This document shows positions 60,501 through 64,000 of a stretch of DNA of 64,000 bases, in pieces. Source of the DNA: Scatophagus argus (taxonomy: Eukaryota > Chordata > Actinopteri > Scatophagidae); the NCBI RefSeq assembly GCF_020382885.2, contig NC_058514.1, positions 12,944,249 through 13,008,248 of the forward strand, given 5' to 3'. The notes beneath the pieces were generated by a model that searched no databases, was not told where the DNA came from, and saw nothing but the letters and a program-made list of their open reading frames with translations. Position 1 is the first letter of the stretch. Every line of letters starts with the position of its first letter. The position numbers and the translations under genes are program-made.

Positions 60501-62236
60501 CAGCATTTCACGTTGGGTGGTAAGTTTTAGGTGTGCAAGCGCGTGAGAGTTTCATTTTTTAATACTGCAGGCTAATTGAGGGACTTGACTGTTTGTCTGT
60601 CAGGAAACATGAAGCTGGTGTGCGCCACTAGTCAAACACACAGTATTTTTGTCATTTATTAGAGCGCTGGTGTCTGTATTTTCAGAGCAAACAACAGGAT
60701 CACCAGGATCTCTGTGGAGCAGCTTGGGCCCTTCCTCGCTCTGGAAACGCTCGACCTCAGCAACAACAACATTGTGGATATCAAGGCCAACTCCTTCCCC
60801 GCTCTGCCTCTCAAGAACCTGTGAGTGTCACCAGTTCTGTTAGTGCCCCCTTATGCAGCTCAGGGAAAACATATCACCCAAATCAATTAGTGGGTCCTAG
60901 TGCATCACAGAAATCCATGACACAGCACAGCAGTAAATGCATCACAATACCACACATTTTTCTCATTGTGTTCTCATGTACAGTAGTTATTGAGAAAAGC
61001 CCGAAATGTATATTTTTTATGTTTGTAACTAACCACATGTAATAAAGGTTTTCATTGCGTCTTTTAAATCTCTGTCAGATTCCTGAACAACAATCGTATC
61101 TCGTCGCTGGAGACGGGCTGCTTCACCAACCTGTCTAGCAGTCTGCAGGTTCTTCGGCTGAACCGCAACCGTCTGTCCGCCATCCCGGCCAAGATCTTCC
61201 AGCTGCCCAACCTGCAGCATCTGTAAGCTTTCAAATATCACAATCAATGCTTCAAATCACGATGATTCATTTTGTGTCTTATTTCAACATCTTGATACTT
61301 TCTGAGACTTTTCAGACATTGTAAGAACTTTCGATCTTTTTGCTGTCTACACACTAGTTTGAAGGCTTGTTATTTGTAAAGCTGAGGGTACACAATACCT
61401 TGGGAAACGGACTTCTGTCTCTCTCATGGCACAGCCTCCTCTGATTGGCTAGCACCCAACCACTGTATCTGTGTGACAGTATATCATTATGAAAATATAA
61501 TTTACCCACATATTGATAGGTTGTTAGCATTTTAGGAAAAATTAATATTGGCTCGTTTCTGAGAGCCTCTCCACCCTAAAATCAGTACTTTCATGAGTAC
61601 AGATGTACAGATCACAACATTTCCTGCCATGTGTGTGTTTTCCTTGCTTGTCCTCTGATGCTCAGTGTGTGTTTCAGGGAGCTGAGTAGGAACCGGATTC
61701 GCAGGGTGGAGGGCCTGACGTTCCACGGCCTGCATGCTCTTCGCTCCTTGAAGATGCAGAGAAATGGCCTCAGCCGCCTGATGGATGGAGCATTCTGGGG
61801 CCTCAGCAACATGGAAGTCCTGTAAGCAAATTTACAAAGGATTAAGATCTGTTCTTTCATTATGACTTAAATGTAGTATAAAATCTCATTATGTGTGTGT
61901 GTGTGTGTGTGTGGGCCTGCAGGCAGCTGGACTACAACAACCTGACAGAGGTGAGTAAGGGCTGGCTGTACGGCCTGCTGACTCTGCAGCAGCTCCACCT
62001 CAGCCACAACGCCATCAGCAGGATCCGACCTGATGCCTGGGAGTTCTGCCAGAAACTCAGTGAGCTGTGAGTCCATTTTTTTTCTTCTTCCCTCCCTTTT
62101 TTTCCCCCCTCTCTCCCTCTCGTTATTCCCTCCTCACTTTCCATTCACACTCTGAACTCGCAACACTTCTCTGTGTCGCCCTCTCCTCCTCTCTAACACT
62201 CCCGCTTGCCCTCCCTCACGCTCGGGTTCCCCCACA

Positions 62237-62270
<34 letters not shown>

Positions 62271-63274
62271 GCAGCGTCTCTTATGCTCTGCCAGCCAGTG
62301 CCAACATATTACACACCCCTTTGCGTCTTCTCTGTTCTTCTGTCACTTGAGCCAAAAACATCAAGAACATCACCCTCCGGAAGTCCCACTTATTTTTCCT
62401 TTTGAAATCTATTATTATTTGCTTTTTTTTTTTGGCTTGTGAAACGCTAAATTACCCACAAACTTGAGTGATTTCCCACCCATCAACACACATTCCTGGA
62501 AGTGGACTGAATTTCCTTTGTTGTGGCTGTTGTTTACAGCAGCGGTCAGTTCAGTGTTTGCCATGTCTGCAGTGTTTTTCACAGATAGGTTGTTGTTCTT
62601 TTCCCCCCCTCTGCATCTCTTGCTCTTATCACATGAACCTGAGAATAAACAAGCCGCCTTTTGGCTGGGAACATGCCCCTCTATCTGATTTATCCTCATC
62701 TGAGTTTACTTAGGAACTTGCTTCTCAGAGTTATTTGTTTCTGCTTTGATCTCATCAAACTCGTCCAAAAAAGGTCGTCACAAATTAATTAATAGAAGCA
62801 AATAACAGACAGCTAAATGTGTACATGAGGTTGGACTTCAGAACTTTCAAATTAATTAAAGGACTGAAGGAATTTAGAAAGTGAGACTTTATATGTATTA
62901 TAGTGCTGTAAGGTCAAGTACATTTTCTCAAAAGAGCAAGAAAGCACAAAACGGCAAACCATGTGATCGTAGAAGAGGTTCAAGACAAAGGAAGTGATGT
63001 ACATGAAAAATGTAACCAACTACAGTAACAGTATATCAAGAGATTATCTTGTGGTTTTTTTCTGCTCTTCAGGTTTGATGTGTACTGTTCTACTGTTCTC
63101 ATGTTACTGTTTTTGTTGACTGTCCAACAGCAACCTCTCATCCAACCATCTGTCCAGACTGGAGGAATCCAGCTTCGTAGGCCTCAGCCTGCTGGACGAG
63201 CTCCACATTGGAAACAACCGTGTGAGCTTTATTGCAGACGGAGCTTTTCGTGGCCTCTCCAACCTTCAGATGCT
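49711..63274 (+). CDS. lrig3: lrig3, leucine-rich repeat/Ig-like receptor modulator 3 (5' part, 8 exons)
   Basis: Type I surface protein; LRIG family members modulate receptor tyrosine kinase and BMP signalling, and mouse Lrig3 acts in inner-ear canal shaping. Join: 49711-49907, 54071-54142, 54256-54330, 60686-60820, 61079-61222, 61678-61821, 61923-62066, 63131-63274; 351 residues plus two bases, of roughly 1,100 in the family. Residues 1-29 form a signal peptide; Cys34, 38, 40 and 47 form the LRR N-cap; LRRs follow with LxxLxLxxN cores. Strings such as [20 protein letters not shown] and [15 protein letters not shown], and the N-cap (GELLDCSR), fit LRIG3 better than LRIG1 or LRIG2. All introns are GT-AG and phase 2. 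The remaining LRRs, LRR C-cap, three Ig domains, membrane helix and tail lie past the right edge. Confidence 0.93.
49908..54070 (+). other. lrig3: lrig3 intron 1, 4.2 kb
   Basis: GT-AG, phase 2. A coding-like antisense stretch lies at about 52880-53080, and C/A-rich and G-rich low-complexity blocks are present. No other gene is proven. Confidence 0.88.
54071..54142 (+). CDS. lrig3: lrig3 exon 2 (one LRR, 72 bp)
   Basis: Acceptor 'ttttccctcccag', donor GAAAT|GTAAGT. Encodes [15 protein letters not shown] and the rest of one LRR; 72 bp equals one 24-residue repeat. Confidence 0.93.
54256..54330 (+). CDS. lrig3: lrig3 exon 3 (one LRR, 75 bp)
   Basis: Acceptor 'cgtgtgtacag', donor CATTCT|GTAAGT. 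Encodes [16 protein letters not shown] and onward. The split codon before it becomes Ile (AT|A) instead of the usual Val or Met. Confidence 0.92.
54986..55004. repeat. poly(A) homopolymer of about 18
   Basis: Run of A in lrig3 intron 3. No retrocopy was recognised next to it. Confidence 0.85.
55440..55530 (+). mobile_element. possible decayed SINE fragment
   Basis: 'aggtcacaggttcatgtacc' resembles a B-box and 'tgtccaagcacccttgagc' resembles the core of the SINE at 34480. Strongly diverged. Confidence 0.3.
55872..55911. repeat. (C)28(A)12 homopolymer junction
   Basis: 28 C directly followed by 12 A in lrig3 intron 3. Such a run is unstable and its length may be an assembly estimate. Confidence 0.95.
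56470..56700. promoter_or_regulatory. candidate conserved non-coding element in lrig3 intron 3
   Basis: Complex, non-repetitive sequence with homeodomain-like TAATTGA and TTAATTAATTGA cores and 'ttcccaggaatttatgg', flanked by simpler DNA. Enhancer-like by appearance only. Confidence 0.25.
57468..57528. repeat. (CA)30 microsatellite
   Basis: Perfect CA dinucleotide run in lrig3 intron 3. It creates meaningless open frames on both strands. Confidence 0.97.
58284..58295. repeat. (G)12 run after (TG)n
   Basis: Twelve G following a short TG run. A (C)12 run follows at 58412-58423. Confidence 0.9.
59160..59480. repeat. dispersed teleost repeat in lrig3 intron 3
   Basis: 'agtccaagcctatagcagca', 'ctaatcttaagctttatc', 'aaaaaggaaagctt' and 'attccacaagagaggagc' appear in the order of a frequent fish repeat. 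The middle part seems deleted between 'gaaagctt' and 'gcctcccgg'. Non-coding; recognised from memory. Confidence 0.55.
60686..60820 (+). CDS. lrig3: lrig3 exon 4 (135 bp)
   Basis: Acceptor 'gtctgtattttcag', donor GAACCT|GTGAGT. Encodes [16 protein letters not shown] and [14 protein letters not shown], nearly two LRRs. Confidence 0.93.
61079..61222 (+). CDS. lrig3: lrig3 exon 5 (two LRRs, 144 bp)
   Basis: Acceptor 'aaatctctgtcag', donor CATCT|GTAAGC. Encodes [15 protein letters not shown] and [16 protein letters not shown]. Confidence 0.94.
61678..61821 (+). CDS. lrig3: lrig3 exon 6 (two LRRs, 144 bp)
   Basis: Acceptor 'gtgtgtgtttcag', donor GTCCT|GTAAGC. Encodes [15 protein letters not shown] and [20 protein letters not shown], the most conserved LRIG stretch in this window. 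Confidence 0.95.
61892..61913 (+). repeat. lrig3: (TG)11 run next to the lrig3 exon 7 acceptor
   Basis: The TG run fills the place of the polypyrimidine tract in the 101-bp intron 6 and ends 9 bases before the exon. Confidence 0.95.
61923..62066 (+). CDS. lrig3: lrig3 exon 7 (two LRRs, 144 bp)
   Basis: Acceptor 'gtgggcctgcag' preceded by a TG repeat, donor GAGCT|GTGAGT. Encodes [18 protein letters not shown] and [14 protein letters not shown]. Confidence 0.95.
62067..63130 (+). other. lrig3: lrig3 intron 7, 1.06 kb
   Basis: GT-AG, phase 2. Contains a pyrimidine-rich start and a (CA)15 repeat at 62239-62268. Nothing else recognised. Confidence 0.88.
62239..62268. repeat. (CA)15 microsatellite
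   Basis: Perfect CA run in lrig3 intron 7. Confidence 0.95.
63131..63274 (+). CDS. lrig3: lrig3 exon 8 (two LRRs, 144 bp)
   Basis: Acceptor 'tgactgtccaacag', donor ATGCT|GTGAGT. Encodes [15 protein letters not shown] and [16 protein letters not shown]. The gene continues beyond the window. Confidence 0.95.
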
Positions 63275-64000
63275 GTGAGTTGAATTCAAAAGTCCTATAC
63301 AAAACATCCATATGAGTCATTCCTGGGACATGTGTCAAAGTGATGATAGCTTTGTTACCAGATTTAAGAGTGGTATTGATCTTCTCATTGACAAAGAAAA
63401 GGGAACAAGTGCCATTCCTAAAATGTTAAACCACTGCATGTATTTATACATGCTGCTCTATTGCCCCTCCAACTCTCTTCAAACCCACCTCCACCATCAA
63501 TCCTCTGCCTCAGCGGAAATATCCTGCCTGATTTGTTTTGGGGATGTGAAATAGATTACTGTGTTGAGGTCTCCCCACACACATTAAAAAAAAAAAAAAA
63601 CCCTCCAAAAGGCACAACCTCGACCTCAACAACCCCTCCACCTCTTCCCTTCCTCCAGCCGACATCTACCCATCCCCCTTTCCCACAGAGAGACTCCATA
63701 ACATTTGCCCTGGTTTTTTAACTGGAACCAAATGTGAGCTGTGCTGCTGAGGTCACCGTAGGGCAGGTGTGCAGTTAGGTGGACATGGATTGCTTCAGGC
63801 CTTCAAATCCACCACCCTGTCCCATACGCACATGCACGCACACCATTACTCAATCTCAATCAACTGTAACCAGACATGCCATGGAAGAAAGTAACTGTTT
63901 GAAAGTATTAGATCAGCTCAGGGATCAAAGGAGACAATATGTCTTGGAAATTTGTGGCTTTTAGTGATGTTATTACTTTAATACTGTGTATTTAATTGTT
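63275..64000 (+). other. lrig3: start of lrig3 intron 8
   Basis: Begins with GTGAGT. No acceptor joined to an LRR exon was recognised before the right edge. An A14 run lies near 63587. Confidence 0.7.

Larger units (their letters stand above)
54331..60685 (+). other. lrig3: lrig3 intron 3, 6.4 kb
   Basis: GT-AG, phase 2. Contains a (C)28(A)12 run, a (CA)30 microsatellite, G/C homopolymers, a decayed SINE, a dispersed repeat at 59160-59480 and a possible conserved non-coding block at 56470-56700. Confidence 0.85.

Overview
The window is nuclear DNA of a ray-finned fish, probably a percomorph teleost. Two vertebrate genes with normal GT-AG introns stand in divergent orientation, separated by about 20 kb of AT-rich DNA. 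The surrounding repeats are of teleost type: LINE 3' ends with short tandem tails, tRNA-derived SINEs, hAT-like MITEs and many microsatellites. No bacterial, phage or viral gene and no CRISPR array was seen.

Left part (about 7.5-29.6 kb, minus strand): a complete slc16a7 gene (monocarboxylate transporter 2). Four coding exons give a 481-residue protein, and a probable non-coding first exon lies in a CpG-rich promoter near 29.3-29.6 kb. Right part (49.7 kb to the right edge, plus strand): the first eight coding exons of lrig3 (leucine-rich repeats and immunoglobulin-like domains 3), 351 residues covering the signal peptide, N-cap and first LRRs. The Ig domains, membrane segment and tail lie beyond the window. 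The same divergent pair is found in human 12q14 (LRIG3/SLC16A7). A paralogous pair, SLC16A1/LRIG2, sits on human chromosome 1, but protein details favour slc16a7 and lrig3 here.

The middle (29.7-49.3 kb) holds two intact tRNA genes (Ser-GCT on plus, Lys-CTT on minus), a decayed second copy of the tRNA-Lys unit, a SINE placed directly behind tRNA-Ser, a degenerate LINE reverse-transcriptase fragment, an imperfect inverted repeat, and a 340-bp array of 5-bp GAATG/TTCCA units.

The two proteins have no known joint function. MCT2 is a plasma-membrane proton-linked pyruvate/lactate carrier and LRIG3 is a surface modulator of growth-factor signalling. No wholly new gene system was found. The observations most worth checking are the tRNA-Lys duplication, the tRNA-Ser gene with no nearby terminator, the TG repeat at an lrig3 splice acceptor, the heat-shock-element-like array, a ZNF143-type site in the lrig3 promoter and a coding-like antisense stretch in lrig3 intron 1.
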